The notes: generated by a model not told the origin, from the letters alone. Counted from the first letter of the stretch, positions 40,831 through 50,764 are shown. The stretch is 64,000 nucleotides of DNA from Bacteroidia bacterium (GCA_030427245.1 JAUHXA010000008.1:1-64000), one strand, 5' to 3'. Numbers and translations are program-made.

Positions 40831-41280
40831 ATGTTCAAAAAGGCAATCCATATCCTCCTTGCCCTACTCATATTAGGGACTTCAATGGGCTTGACAATCA
40901 ACAAACACTATTGTCAAAACCAATTGAAAGGGATGGCTGTATTCTTTCAGCCTCCAAATTGCCACGACTTAATCAAAAGTCAAAAAACATCGGGCTGCAA
41001 ACACCATCAAGCCCCCAAACCAAGCTGCAAACATGCAGAAAAAGGCGACTCAAAAGGCTGTTGTAGCAATGAATCGGAATACGTCCACCTAGAAGAAAAC
41101 CTAATCAGTCCTTCTATCTCACAAGACATCACCCCCGATTTTGAATGGACTGCAATCCTTCATTTCCCCTTCCATTACACCTACATTTCCTTCAATCATA
41201 CCAACACAAAATACCAGCACTATTCCCCCCCGCTGCTATGTCGAGACATCACATTGTTGGTACAATCTTTCCTTTGTTGA
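40831..41280 (+). CDS. HYC_CC_PP family protein
   Basis: This 149-residue exported protein shows the three family landmarks: HYC (KHYCQNQLKG) near 26, CC (KGCCSNESEYVHLEE) near 77 and PP (HYSPPLLCRDITLLV) near 133. The middle has two Cys/His clusters (SGCKHHQAPKPSCKHAEK). Such proteins occur in Bacteroidota beside metal-efflux loci, where the Cys/His pattern suggests metal binding or sensing. It lies upstream of cusA with repeat-filled DNA between, and is probably part of the same copper regulon. Confidence 0.85.
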   Translation: MFKKAIHILLALLILGTSMGLTINKHYCQNQLKGMAVFFQPPNCHDLIKSQKTSGCKHHQAPKPSCKHAEKGDSKGCCSNESEYVHLEENLISPSISQDITPDFEWTAILHFPFHYTYISFNHTNTKYQHYSPPLLCRDITLLVQSFLC

Positions 41281-41340
41281 GCATTTCCTCAAACGACAAC
41301 ACATTTCTTTTTATTTAGCGTGACGACAAAACTGAACGCC

Positions 41341-41400
41341 TGTTCAAGTCTCCTGACTTGAACGAAACCCTTGCGTGGAGTGTCCACACTCCTTATTCTA
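41341..41400. repeat. Dispersed palindrome with GTTCAAGTC core
   Basis: TGTTCAAGTCTCCTGACTTG then AAC is a near-perfect inverted repeat (TTCAAGTC/GACTTGAA). A second palindrome, GGAGTGTCCACACTCC, lies at 41378-41393. Close relatives occur at 52841-52872 and 54749-54876, all in the copper locus. Confidence 0.75.
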
Positions 41401-41521
41401 TTGTTCTGCAAGTGTTTGGTGCAAGTTTTGGAACTCAAATAAGCACAATAATGACTTTATCATACGATGAATACCAACATCTGTGAAAATCTGTGCCTAT
41501 CTATCAAATCTGCGATAATAG

Positions 41522-44500
41522 ATGCTCAACAAAACAATCCGTTTTTTTCTCGAAAACAAACTTTTCGCCATACTCTTTTTAGTAGTCATGGTAGCATGGG
41601 GTTTGTCGACCGCACCCTTCAATTTTGAAGTAGGCGCACTGCCCAAAGACCCAGTCGCAGTAGATGCCATTCCAGACATTGGCGAAAACCAACAAATCGT
41701 TTTCACCAAATGGATGGGACGTTCGCCCCAAGATATCGAAGACCAAATCACCTATCCATTGACTTCCGCCTTGTTGGGAATACCAGGTGTGCGTACCATT
41801 CGGAGTAATTCCATGTTTGGCTTTTCGAGCATCTACATCATCTTCAATGACGACATAGAATTTTACTGGAGTCGTTCACGCATCCTCGAAAAACTCAATT
41901 CCCTCCCCAGCAGTCTATTACCCGATGGCGTTCAACCCACTTTAGGACCAGATGCTACCGCTTTGGGACAAATATTTTGGTACACCTTAGAAGGGCGTGA
42001 CCCCGATGGAAACGTAACAGGCGGTTGGGATTTGCAAGAATTGCGAAGCATTCAGGATTTTTATGTCAAATACGGTTTGGGCGCAGCAGAAGGCGTTTCG
42101 GAAGTGGCTTCGGTCGGTGGTTTTGTCAAAGAATACCAAATAGACCTCGACCCGGATGCCCTCAAAGCCAGCAATATCACCATCCCTCAAGTCGTCAAAG
42201 CCGTCCAAAACAGCAACATTGACGTTGGCGCAAAAACAATTGAAGTCAATCGAGTAGAGTATTTTGTGAGAGGTCTGGGCTACATCAAATCGTTGGAAGA
42301 TTTGGAGGAAACGGTCATTGTTGCCCGTCAAAACACACCGATTCGCATCAAAGACGTAGCGAAAGTTTATTTGGGACCAGCCACTCGTCGGGGAGCTTTG
42401 GACAAGTCGGGGGCAGAAGTCGTCGGTGGTGTCGTTGTGGCGAGATATGGGGCAAACCCATTGGAGGTCATCAACAATGTCAAAACCAAAATCTCCGAAA
42501 TTGCAGGCGGTTTGCCCACCAAAACTTTGGCAGACGGAACGGTTTCGCAGGTGACAGTTGTACCTTTTTACGACCGCACCCAACTCATTCACGAAACCAT
42601 CGGCACATTGGAGGAAGCCCTCTACCTCGAAATCCTCATTACCATCATTGTCGTCATCATCATGCTCCTCAATTTTCGAGCATCTTTGTTGGTGTCAGGA
42701 TTGTTGCCCATTGCCGTTTTGATGTGCTTCATTGCCATGCGTTATTTCGGAGTAGATGCCAATATCGTGGCCTTATCGGGTATAGCGATTGCGATTGGAA
42801 CGATGGTCGACATGGGCATTGTCTTATGTGAGAACATTTTAGAGCGATTGAAGCAAGCCGATGAATCAGAGGACAAATTGGAGGTTGTTTATCGAGCCAC
42901 TACCGAAGTTGCCTCTGCCGTCATTACAGCCGTAGCCACGACCATCATCAGTTTTTTGCCCGTTTTCACAATGGTCGCAGCCGAAGGAAAACTGTTTCGC
43001 CCATTGGCTTTCACCAAAACCTTTGCGCTTTTGGCTTCCATAATAGTAGCGGTTATTTTAATTCCACCATTCGCCCACTGGCTTTTTGGCTTCAAAATCA
43101 AAACCCCAAAATTTCTGCAATCCAAAAAAATCAATACTGATACCAATACCTCAATATCGAATACCCAATATCCAATATCCAACCCCCAATCTAAATGGAA
43201 AATTTCTCCATTAACGATTCTCAACTTTTTAGTGGCGCTATTAGTAGCCTACTTTTTGACCCAAAAATGGATGCCTTTAGGCGTAAACAACAGCCTACTC
43301 ATCAATTTCTTTTTCGTCAGTTTACTCATTGCAGCAATACTTGCTTTCTTCCAAATGGTCATTCATTTTTATGAAAACATCCTCCGGTTTTGCTTGCGCT
43401 TCAAATGGTTGTTTTTGCTCCTACCCATTTTCATCATTTATGTAGGCTTCTCCATTTTCCAAAAAACAGGACGAGAATTTATGCCCTCTTTAAATGAAGG
43501 TTCGTTCCTCCTCATGCCCACTTCAATGCCACATTCGGGCATGGAAGAAAACTTGGAAGTCTTGAAAATGTTGGACATGGCTGCAACCTCCATTCCCGAA
43601 GTCGAAACCGTTGTCGGCAAATTGGGGCGTGTAGAATCCGCCTTAGACCCTGCTCCTATTTCGATGTACGAAAATGTCATCAACTATAAAACCGAATACA
43701 AAACCAACGAAAATGGTCAACGCATCCGCTTCAAAGTCGACGAACGAGGCAAATACCTGCAAGACGAAAAGGGCGAATTGATACCCGACTCCAATGGAAA
43801 ATATTTTAGACAATGGCGAGACGAAATCCAAAGTCCAGACGACATCTGGCAAGAAATCGTCAAAGCTACCAAACTCCCAGGCGTAACCTCTGCTCCCAAA
43901 TTGCAGCCCATCGAAACCCGATTGGTCATGCTCCAAACGGGAATGCGTGCGCCAATGGGCATCAAAGTCAAAGGTTCTGATTTGCAAACCATCCAAGACT
44001 TTGGGCTGCAATTGGAGTCGGCATTGAAGGAAGTCGAGGGCGTAAAATCACAAGCCGTTTTTGCGGATAGAATTGTCGGCAAACCCTATTTAGAAATTGA
44101 CTGGAACAGAGCAGAATTGGCACGTTATGGTTTGACCATCAAAGAAGCACAGCAATATGTAGAAGTCGCCATTGGAGGTATCAGCCTTTCGCAAAGCGTG
44201 GAAGGGCGAGAACGTTATCCGATTCGGGTACGCTATCCGAGGGCTTTGCGGGATTCACCTGCTGCCATCGAAGACATGCTGATTCCCACACCTTCGGGAA
44301 CGGAAATTCCTTTAAGTGAATTGGGCGAAATTCTCTACGAACAAGGACCACAAGCCATCAAAAGTGAGGACAGTTTTTTGGTGGGTTATGTGCTGTTCGA
44401 CAAATTGGAGAGTTTTTCGGAAGTTGAAGTTGTGGAGAATGGACAGCAGTATTTGGAGCAGCAAATTGAAGCTGGAAAAATCACCGTACCTGCGGGCATC

Positions 44501-45127
44501 AGCTACCGTTTTGCAGGAAACTACGAAAATCAGGTCCGTGCCTCTAAACGTTTGAGTGTGGTCATGCCTTTGGCTTTGATGCTCATTTTCTTGATTCTCT
44601 ACCTCCAATTTCGGTCAGTTCCTTTGTCGCTCATGGTTTTTTCGGGCGTTGCAGTGGCTTTTGCAGGGGGCTTTATCATGATTGGATTGTACAGCACGGA
44701 TTGGTTCATGAACTTTGATTTGTTCGGAATCAACATGCGTGATATGCTTCAAATTCAAACGATTAACCTAAGTGTTGCCGTTTGGGTGGGTTTCTTGGCT
44801 TTGTTCGGAATTGCTACGGACGATGGTGTTTTGGTCGGCACGTATTTACAACATTCCTTCAAAGAGAACGAACCTAAAACGGTAGCCGAGATTCGGGATG
44901 CAGTCGTTGAAGCGGGCAAACGTCGGGTGCGCCCTGCAATGATGACCACCGCCACTACAATTTTGGCTTTGCTGCCTGTTTTGACTTCTACCGGTCGAGG
45001 GGCAGACATCATGATTCCAATGGCGATTCCTTCTTTTGGAGGGATGGTGATTCAGATGATTACGATGTTTACGGTGCCTGTATTGTATGCGATTTGGATG
45101 GAGACGAAACTGAAATTGAAAGCGTAA
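41522..45127 (+). CDS. cusA: CusA-type Cu/Ag efflux RND transporter
   Basis: This 1201-residue inner-membrane pump has about twelve helices. The heavy-metal RND features are evident: MLNKTIRFFLENKLFAILFL start, DAIPDIGENQQIVFTKWMGR, LPDGVQPTLGPDATALGQIF, and GIATDDGVLVGTYLQHSFKE with AGKRRVRPAMMTTATTILAL. The HME-RND family pumps Cu(I)/Ag(I) or divalent cations out of the periplasm with CusB and a TolC-like channel, both encoded nearby. A Thr/Asn/Ser/Gln-rich insertion (SISNTQYPISNP) at about residue 545-560 corresponds to a low-complexity DNA repeat. CzcA is the alternative. The CusA call rests on the copper context. Confidence 0.88.
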   Translation: MLNKTIRFFLENKLFAILFLVVMVAWGLSTAPFNFEVGALPKDPVAVDAIPDIGENQQIVFTKWMGRSPQDIEDQITYPLTSALLGIPGVRTIRSNSMFGFSSIYIIFNDDIEFYWSRSRILEKLNSLPSSLLPDGVQPTLGPDATALGQIFWYTLEGRDPDGNVTGGWDLQELRSIQDFYVKYGLGAAEGVSEVASVGGFVKEYQIDLDPDALKASNITIPQVVKAVQNSNIDVGAKTIEVNRVEYFVRGLGYIKSLEDLEETVIVARQNTPIRIKDVAKVYLGPATRRGALDKSGAEVVGGVVVARYGANPLEVINNVKTKISEIAGGLPTKTLADGTVSQVTVVPFYDRTQLIHETIGTLEEALYLEILITIIVVIIMLLNFRASLLVSGLLPIAVLMCFIAMRYFGVDANIVALSGIAIAIGTMVDMGIVLCENILERLKQADESEDKLEVVYRATTEVASAVITAVATTIISFLPVFTMVAAEGKLFRPLAFTKTFALLASIIVAVILIPPFAHWLFGFKIKTPKFLQSKKINTDTNTSISNTQYPISNPQSKWKISPLTILNFLVALLVAYFLTQKWMPLGVNNSLLINFFFVSLLIAAILAFFQMVIHFYENILRFCLRFKWLFLLLPIFIIYVGFSIFQKTGREFMPSLNEGSFLLMPTSMPHSGMEENLEVLKMLDMAATSIPEVETVVGKLGRVESALDPAPISMYENVINYKTEYKTNENGQRIRFKVDERGKYLQDEKGELIPDSNGKYFRQWRDEIQSPDDIWQEIVKATKLPGVTSAPKLQPIETRLVMLQTGMRAPMGIKVKGSDLQTIQDFGLQLESALKEVEGVKSQAVFADRIVGKPYLEIDWNRAELARYGLTIKEAQQYVEVAIGGISLSQSVEGRERYPIRVRYPRALRDSPAAIEDMLIPTPSGTEIPLSELGEILYEQGPQAIKSEDSFLVGYVLFDKLESFSEVEVVENGQQYLEQQIEAGKITVPAGISYRFAGNYENQVRASKRLSVVMPLALMLIFLILYLQFRSVPLSLMVFSGVAVAFAGGFIMIGLYSTDWFMNFDLFGINMRDMLQIQTINLSVAVWVGFLALFGIATDDGVLVGTYLQHSFKENEPKTVAEIRDAVVEAGKRRVRPAMMTTATTILALLPVLTSTGRGADIMIPMAIPSFGGMVIQMITMFTVPVLYAIWMETKLKLKA
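43132..43195. repeat. Low-complexity in-frame repeat inside cusA
   Basis: The DNA carries several near-copies of AATATCCAATATCCAA-type words and related AATACC words. It is translated in frame as a Ser/Asn/Thr/Gln-rich loop between the pump halves. It looks like an intergenic-type repeat that entered the gene without breaking the frame. Confidence 0.55.
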
Positions 45128-45217
45128 ACTTTGCCAACAGTCGAAGACTTTGGCAACAGTTGAAGCGGTGGTCGGTCGTTCAACTGTTGGCAAGGTTGAT
45201 AACCGTTGCCAAAGTTT
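45127..45217. repeat. Long imperfect palindrome between cusA and tolC
   Basis: Outer arms AAACTTTGCCAAC and GTTGCCAAAGTTT surround inner arms CTTTGGCAACAGTTGAA (45148-45164) and TTCAACTGTTGGCAAGG (45179-45195). It probably forms a hairpin in RNA. It is followed by two small stem-loops: GCTCCAACGGAGC and GGGCGAAAGCCC, up to about 45275. Confidence 0.7.
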
Positions 45218-45290
45218 CAATATTTAAGACAAAAGCTCCAACGGAGCGATATATGATAACATTGGGCGAAAGCCCTATGAAAAAAGAGAA

Positions 45291-46526
45291 ATGAAACAAC
45301 TTCAAATATTCATCATCACCCTGCTAAGTATTTGTTCGCAAACCATCTATGCACAAGAGCTAGAAGACTACCTACAAATAGCCATCCAAAACCACCCCCA
45401 ACTAAAAGCCATTGACTACGAGGTGAAATCTGAACTCCAAAAAATACCACAAGTCACCGCCCTACCAGACCCCGAAGTAGGCGGAGGCGTGTTTTTATTG
45501 CCCGTCGAAACGAGAGTCGGACCACAAAGATTGCGATTATCAGCCAGCCAAATGCTTCCGCCAAAAGGCAATCGAACCGCCAAAGCCGAAGCTGTGACTG
45601 CAATGGCAAAAGCCAAAGAGCAAACATTGGAGGTGGTGAAAAATCAGTTGTTTTACCAACTCAAACAAATCTGGTACGAACGCTATGAAGCCAAAGAAAC
45701 CATTGAAGTGCATCGGGAAAATTTGGAATTGTTGGAGACTTTTGAGCAGTTGGCATTGATAAAATTTGAAGCAGGATTGGGAAGCATGACTAACGTTTTG
45801 AGGGTGCAAATGGAGAAGAACAAGGTGAATACTGAAATCGAAAATTTGCAGGATAAACTGCAATTTCTGCAAGTGAAGTTCAACCAAATTTTGAATCAAG
45901 ATGCTCAAACATCTATTGCGATTCCCGACACGATTCCATTGAAGGAAATCATTGAAGGACAAGACCTTTTAGCCGAAAAAATCAAAAACCAAAATCCCGC
46001 TTTGCAGCAATTCCAGCTTCAACAAGAAGCTATTCAACAGCGCATCAAAGTGGAAGAATGGGCATTCAAACCGAGCTTTGGCGTGGGCTTAGAATATGCC
46101 ATGACAGGCAAGCGAAAGGATATGGACGTGGAGGGAAATGGCAAAGATATGTTGATGCCGAAAGTGATGGTGAAATTGCCTTTGTTCAAATCAAAATACG
46201 AGGCTGCGGTCAAGGAACAAGAATACAAAATATTGGCATTGAAGGAAAAAGAAAAAGATGTGAGCCTTCAATTATTAACCGCCTTAGAACGAGGTTTCAC
46301 CGAATACCGAACCGCTGAACGCCAAATTGCGCTTTTTCGAGAGCAAATAGATTTGGCAGAACGTGCGCTGGATTTGTTGGTGACGGTGTATAGTACTGAC
46401 AATAAGGACTTTGAGGAATTGTTGCGAATGGAACGGCAAATATTAAATGACCAACTGGCAATCTTGAAAGCACAAAAAGATGGCAATATTGCCGTGGCTT
46501 TCATTGAATCTCTTTATACTTACTAA
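45291..46526 (+). CDS. TolC-family outer-membrane efflux channel
   Basis: This 411-residue protein has a signal peptide MKQLQIFIITLLSICSQTIYA. The OEP repeat structure is visible: QNHPQLKAIDYEVKSELQK then ALPDPEVGGGVFLLPVET near 55, paired long helices (YEAKETIEVHRENLELLETF), and a second half from about 235 (NPALQQFQLQQEAIQQRIKV). It forms the outer-membrane exit duct for CusA/CusB. It starts 163 bp after cusA across a palindromic repeat. Confidence 0.92.
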   Translation: MKQLQIFIITLLSICSQTIYAQELEDYLQIAIQNHPQLKAIDYEVKSELQKIPQVTALPDPEVGGGVFLLPVETRVGPQRLRLSASQMLPPKGNRTAKAEAVTAMAKAKEQTLEVVKNQLFYQLKQIWYERYEAKETIEVHRENLELLETFEQLALIKFEAGLGSMTNVLRVQMEKNKVNTEIENLQDKLQFLQVKFNQILNQDAQTSIAIPDTIPLKEIIEGQDLLAEKIKNQNPALQQFQLQQEAIQQRIKVEEWAFKPSFGVGLEYAMTGKRKDMDVEGNGKDMLMPKVMVKLPLFKSKYEAAVKEQEYKILALKEKEKDVSLQLLTALERGFTEYRTAERQIALFREQIDLAERALDLLVTVYSTDNKDFEELLRMERQILNDQLAILKAQKDGNIAVAFIESLYTY

Positions 46527-46575
46527 ATTTACAAAAAGTAGAAAATATTTTTCTTAACCAAATACAAGCAAGAGA

Positions 46576-49080
46576 ATGAAAAAATTTACAAGTGTATGTT
46601 TATTAATGATTTGCAATCTGCTTTTTTGCAGTATGGAATTATTGGCTCAATGCTCGACGGAAGAAGCGACTATTGACATTACCATCAAACCCGACAATTG
46701 GGGCTCAGAAATTTCTTGGTCACTCACCGATTTTCAGACCCAGCAAGAATACGCATCTGGAGGGCCTTACTTTGATAACAATTTGTTGACTATTAATAGA
46801 GAGGTATGTGTGCCACTGAATGCCTATGTCACCTTCACCATATACGATGTATATGGCGATGGAATCTGTTGTGGACAAGGAGATGGCTACTACCGAGTCA
46901 GAGCAAATGACATTATAGTGGCAAGCGGTGGACAATATGGAACGGAAGAAGTTAGCAGTTTTTTAGCTCCTCCTGCCGAATTTGATGCAGGTTTAACCGC
47001 AATCACATCTGCCTCTTACACCGATTTGGGTGAAATCTTCATAAAAGGCAGTGTCAAAAATTTTGGAACGCAAGAGATAAACAGCCTTGACATTACCTAC
47101 AATGTTGGCAATGGAGAAGTAACCGAAACGATTAGCGACCTTGCCATAGCACCTTTGGAAACCTATAGCTTTGTCCACCCAACTGCTTGGAATCCAACGG
47201 TGACAGGCACTTATAGTTTGACAGTTTGGACAGGAAATGTCAATGGAATGGAAGATGCAAACGAGTTGGACAATTTAGACTTCAAAACCATTGTCATCAA
47301 CGAACCGATACCTGACCGAATGGACGAATATTTGGCATGTGACTATGAATTCGAGACGATTGCATTGGCGAGTGATGGATTGAAAAGCCCGACCGACTTG
47401 GATTTTCATCCCGAAAATACCCGCTCTGAATTGTGGATCATCAACCGAGAAACAGAAAATGCTGGAGGAAGTACCGTCACCATTTTCAATGCAGGCACAC
47501 CTGAACAAACAGAAGTTCCTTTAAAAGACGAAAACGCTTGGCACTTTATGTCACTTCCCACTGCATTGGCTTTTGGCGACAACGGCAATTGGGCTTCAAG
47601 CCCTGGCGTGCAAGATGCCAATCATTCGGGTGGAACCTTTACTGGTCCAACCTTGTGGTCGGCAGATTTGGACATTTATCCAGTACAGGATGATTTGAAT
47701 GGCAGTCACTTAGACATGCTACATGGAAGCCCAATGTCTATGGGAATCGCCCATGAAGTGGACAATGTATATTGGGTTTTTGACAGTTGGAACAACGACA
47801 TCTGCCGCTACGATTTTGGCGACCCACACGTTCCTGGAGGTGATGACCACTCTGACGGAAAAATATGGCGTTACCCAGAATTAGGTATCAAACGCTTGAA
47901 TGATACGACACCAAGTCACTTGGATTTGGACAAAGAAACAGGCTGGCTTTACATCGTCGACAATGGCAACAATCGAATCCTTAGAATGAACATCCATTCT
48001 GGGAACGAAAAAAACAACTTAGCCCTCATCAATGAAGCTCTTGCCGAACACAAAGAATACGAAAATGTGAATTGGGAAATTTACCTTACCGAAGGTTTTG
48101 TGCGTCCTTGTGGTATAGATTACTTCAATGGCAAACTCATCGTGACGGACAATGCCAACGGCGACATCATTATATACGACACGACACAAGGCACACCTCA
48201 AGAAATCAACCGAATCTACACCAACGAATCGGGCATTATGGGCGTAAAAGTAGGTCCTGATGGCAAGATTTGGTATGTCAATCGCACCCGAAACCAAGTG
48301 ATGAGAATCAATACACAGCTCATTGCTTCTGTTAGTAATATGCCCGAAGCCATCTGTCAAGGTGAGGAATTTACAACCATTCAAATCGAAGGAAGCAGTA
48401 CAACTACCTTCAATGTATATGACGAAGCAGGCGAATTGGTTCAAGAAGGAATGGAAGCAGGAACAGATACTTTTATCCCCGACTTTGATAGCAGCATTCC
48501 AGGTATTTACAACTTTGAAGTACGACCTGCAATTGATGCAAGTTGCGAAAAAACAGTAGCTACTTTCAGCTATGAAGTATGGGAAACGCCAACGGTGGAC
48601 AATGTTTTGTTTGGTCAAACGGACGGACAAACCCAAGTTGAAATCGTTCCTTTTGGCGGTTTAGCCCCCTATCAAGTTTCTTTAGATGGCGGTGAGACTT
48701 TTTCGGAATCGGGCGTTTTGACACTGGACATTGATTACGATGCAGAGTATGAGGCGGTTATTATGGATGCAAATGGCTGTACCTCCGAGCCTTCAACCAT
48801 ATTCTTATCAACGGATATCGAAAATCCATTAACCAACAACAATATCCAACTTCAATATGTCGCCGCACAAAACAGCGTTTTGGTGAAAATGCAAGACAGT
48901 AGCAACATCCAAAACCTGCAATTGATGGTGACAGATTTGTTGGGCAGAACCATTGTACGCCAATCCTTGAATACTGGCAGCGAACAGTTTATCTCTGTTC
49001 CTTCCATTGCAACAGGGATTTACATCATCAGTGTAGAAAGCCCAACGCATAAAATAGCGAAGAAGGTGTTTGTGAATTAG
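46576..49080 (+). CDS. T9SS-sorted secreted protein with CARDB and NHL-type propeller
   Basis: This 834-residue exported protein follows the TolC-like gene by 49 bp. After the signal (MKKFTSVCLLMICNLLFCSM) comes an N-terminal beta domain with GDGICCGQGDGYYRVR. A CARDB-like repeat follows (AEFDAGLTAITSASYTDLGE). Residues about 245-590 form an NHL-type beta-propeller (GIDYFNGKLIVTDNANGDII, GVKVGPDGKIWYVNRTRNQV). The end is a T9SS sorting domain (VAAQNSVLVKMQDSSN...IISVESPTHKIAKKVFVN). It is surface-exposed, perhaps binding copper or peptides, but no metal site is obvious. Confidence 0.8.
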   Translation: MKKFTSVCLLMICNLLFCSMELLAQCSTEEATIDITIKPDNWGSEISWSLTDFQTQQEYASGGPYFDNNLLTINREVCVPLNAYVTFTIYDVYGDGICCGQGDGYYRVRANDIIVASGGQYGTEEVSSFLAPPAEFDAGLTAITSASYTDLGEIFIKGSVKNFGTQEINSLDITYNVGNGEVTETISDLAIAPLETYSFVHPTAWNPTVTGTYSLTVWTGNVNGMEDANELDNLDFKTIVINEPIPDRMDEYLACDYEFETIALASDGLKSPTDLDFHPENTRSELWIINRETENAGGSTVTIFNAGTPEQTEVPLKDENAWHFMSLPTALAFGDNGNWASSPGVQDANHSGGTFTGPTLWSADLDIYPVQDDLNGSHLDMLHGSPMSMGIAHEVDNVYWVFDSWNNDICRYDFGDPHVPGGDDHSDGKIWRYPELGIKRLNDTTPSHLDLDKETGWLYIVDNGNNRILRMNIHSGNEKNNLALINEALAEHKEYENVNWEIYLTEGFVRPCGIDYFNGKLIVTDNANGDIIIYDTTQGTPQEINRIYTNESGIMGVKVGPDGKIWYVNRTRNQVMRINTQLIASVSNMPEAICQGEEFTTIQIEGSSTTTFNVYDEAGELVQEGMEAGTDTFIPDFDSSIPGIYNFEVRPAIDASCEKTVATFSYEVWETPTVDNVLFGQTDGQTQVEIVPFGGLAPYQVSLDGGETFSESGVLTLDIDYDAEYEAVIMDANGCTSEPSTIFLSTDIENPLTNNNIQLQYVAAQNSVLVKMQDSSNIQNLQLMVTDLLGRTIVRQSLNTGSEQFISVPSIATGIYIISVESPTHKIAKKVFVN

Positions 49081-49150
49081 AAATAGCAATTTTTGTATTG
49101 TCGAATGATTGGTCTTTGAGAAATATTTTGTGGTTTCATAGTTAGTAAAT

Positions 49151-49222
49151 ACATCCCCCTCCCCACCTTCAAAGGGGGAATTCACGCCAAAACTCCCCCT
49201 TTGAAGAGGGCAGGGGGGATGT
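49151..49222. repeat. C/G-rich inverted repeat between gene pair
   Basis: ACATCCCCCT...CTTCAAAGGGGGA and its near-complement TCCCCCTTTGAAG...AGGGGGGATGT form a long hairpin with a short loop. It is related to 17205-17236 and 50635-50725. It may act as a transcription terminator or a mobile palindrome. Confidence 0.75.
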
Positions 49223-49314
49223 TAAGCAAGGTGTGTAAATAGCCTACTCGAAGAATTAAATTTTGAAGAACAACCATTCGACGATACATTATTAAATCTA
49301 TCAAAAAATACAAA

Positions 49315-50619
49315 ATGAACAAAATCAAAAACATACATTTCCTTCAAATCACCGCTTATTGCCTGGTTGCACTAACACTTTGGAGCTGTCAACCTTCTAC
49401 TACTTCAAAAGAAGAAAAGGCTACGCCTAAAGCCTTCAACATAGAACTACAAACCACAGACAACCCTGCTACTGAAAAAAGCGGAATGTCCAATCTATTC
49501 ACTTCAAAATCAGGCAACACCTATCTTTCGTGGATAGAACACCCCAACGATTCATTGGCAATATTAAAGTACGCAAAATGGGAAAACGGCAGTTGGAGTG
49601 AAGCAAATACGATTGCAGAGGGAACAGATTGGTTTGTCAATTGGGCGGATTTTCCTTCCATCGTAGAAGCTGAAGACGGACGGCTGGCAGCGCATTGGCT
49701 ACAAAAAAGAGCCGCAGGGACTTATGATTATGATGTCAAAATCACCCAATCATTGGACGATGGTAAATCTTGGAATGAAGCTTTTCTTCCTCATACAGAT
49801 GGCATCGCTGCCGAACATGGTTTTGTAAAGATGGTATCAAGCCCTGACAACCAAATATTTGTCACTTGGTTGGATGGTCGAAATACCAAAGGCGAAGGAC
49901 ACGAAGCAGAAGGACATTTCGACCACGGACATGGACACGGAGGTGGAGCAATGACCCTTCGCACTGCCTCCTTCAATGCACAAGGCAAACTAACAGCCGA
50001 AGCCGAGTTGGACACAAAAGTTTGTGATTGTTGCCAAACCGATGCCGCCCTGACTGCAAGGGGTGAAATCGTGGTGTATCGAGACCGACTGGAGGAAGAA
50101 ATCAGAGATATTTCCATCGTCCGAAAAGTCAATGACGAATGGACCGCACCCAAAAGAGTAGCAGAAGACAATTGGAAAATTGGTGGTTGCCCAGTCAATG
50201 GACCTGCCGTTGCAGCCGATGGCGAAAATGTGGCAGTGGCTTGGTTTACCATGGATGGCGAAAAACCACAAGTGAAAGTGGCTTTCTCCAACAACAGCGG
50301 TGAAACCTTCCTTGAAGCATCACAAATAGACGATGGCGACCCGCTTGGTAGAGTAGCCATCAACTGGATAGATGAGGACAAAACGCTGGTGACATGGGTA
50401 GAGCAAACAGGAAAAACAGCAGTAATCAAAGCAGTTGTCATCAATTCAAAAAGCGAACAAAGCGAGCATTTCACCCTGACCGACATCAGCCCAAAAAGAA
50501 GCAGTGGTTTTCCTGTGACAGCAAAATTGGCGGACAATAAAATATTGTTGTCGTGGACAAATGTGGGAGAGTCATTGAAAGTGGAAACGGGAGTTTTAAC
50601 TATAGAGACAAAGCAATAA
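49315..50619 (+). CDS. His-rich BNR/sialidase-like propeller lipoprotein
   Basis: This 434-residue lipoprotein has lipobox LTLWSC after MNKIKNIHFLQITAYCLVAL. BNR-type beta-propeller strands recur (SLDDGKSWNEAFLPHTDG, VKVAFSNNSGETFLEASQID). Residues about 193-210 hold a striking His/Gly run (GHEAEGHFDHGHGHGGGAM) suited to metal binding. A CDCC motif at about 237-240 adds thiols, and IGGCPVNGP near 287 adds another. Family members are annotated as exo-sialidases, but the copper locus and His/Cys clusters point to metal binding. Substrate and role are not established. Confidence 0.75.
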   Translation: MNKIKNIHFLQITAYCLVALTLWSCQPSTTSKEEKATPKAFNIELQTTDNPATEKSGMSNLFTSKSGNTYLSWIEHPNDSLAILKYAKWENGSWSEANTIAEGTDWFVNWADFPSIVEAEDGRLAAHWLQKRAAGTYDYDVKITQSLDDGKSWNEAFLPHTDGIAAEHGFVKMVSSPDNQIFVTWLDGRNTKGEGHEAEGHFDHGHGHGGGAMTLRTASFNAQGKLTAEAELDTKVCDCCQTDAALTARGEIVVYRDRLEEEIRDISIVRKVNDEWTAPKRVAEDNWKIGGCPVNGPAVAADGENVAVAWFTMDGEKPQVKVAFSNNSGETFLEASQIDDGDPLGRVAINWIDEDKTLVTWVEQTGKTAVIKAVVINSKSEQSEHFTLTDISPKRSSGFPVTAKLADNKILLSWTNVGESLKVETGVLTIETKQ

Positions 50620-50634
50620 ATTTTGTTCTTAGAA

Positions 50635-50725
50635 GGAAACCCACCCCCGCCCCTCCCAAGAGGGGAGTTAGAATACGTTCAACTGTGAAAAATTCCCTTC
50701 TTGGGAGGGGTTAGGGGTGGGTTCC
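50635..50725. repeat. Long C/G-rich palindrome
   Basis: GGAAACCCACCCCCGCCCCT and, later, AGGGGTTAGGGGTGGGTTCC are near-complements around CCCAAGAGGGGAG/CCCTTCTTGGG inner arms. Together they form a hairpin of about 30 bp. It belongs to the same family as 49151-49222. Confidence 0.8.
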
Positions 50726-50764
50726 AACGCATTGTTAATTAAAAATAAATCATAGAAAAAAAAT

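Noticed and set aside
49315-50619. True sialidase
   Set aside because: BNR-type strands are present but the catalytic Arg triad and Asp boxes were not clearly found. The His-rich insert and context favour metal binding.
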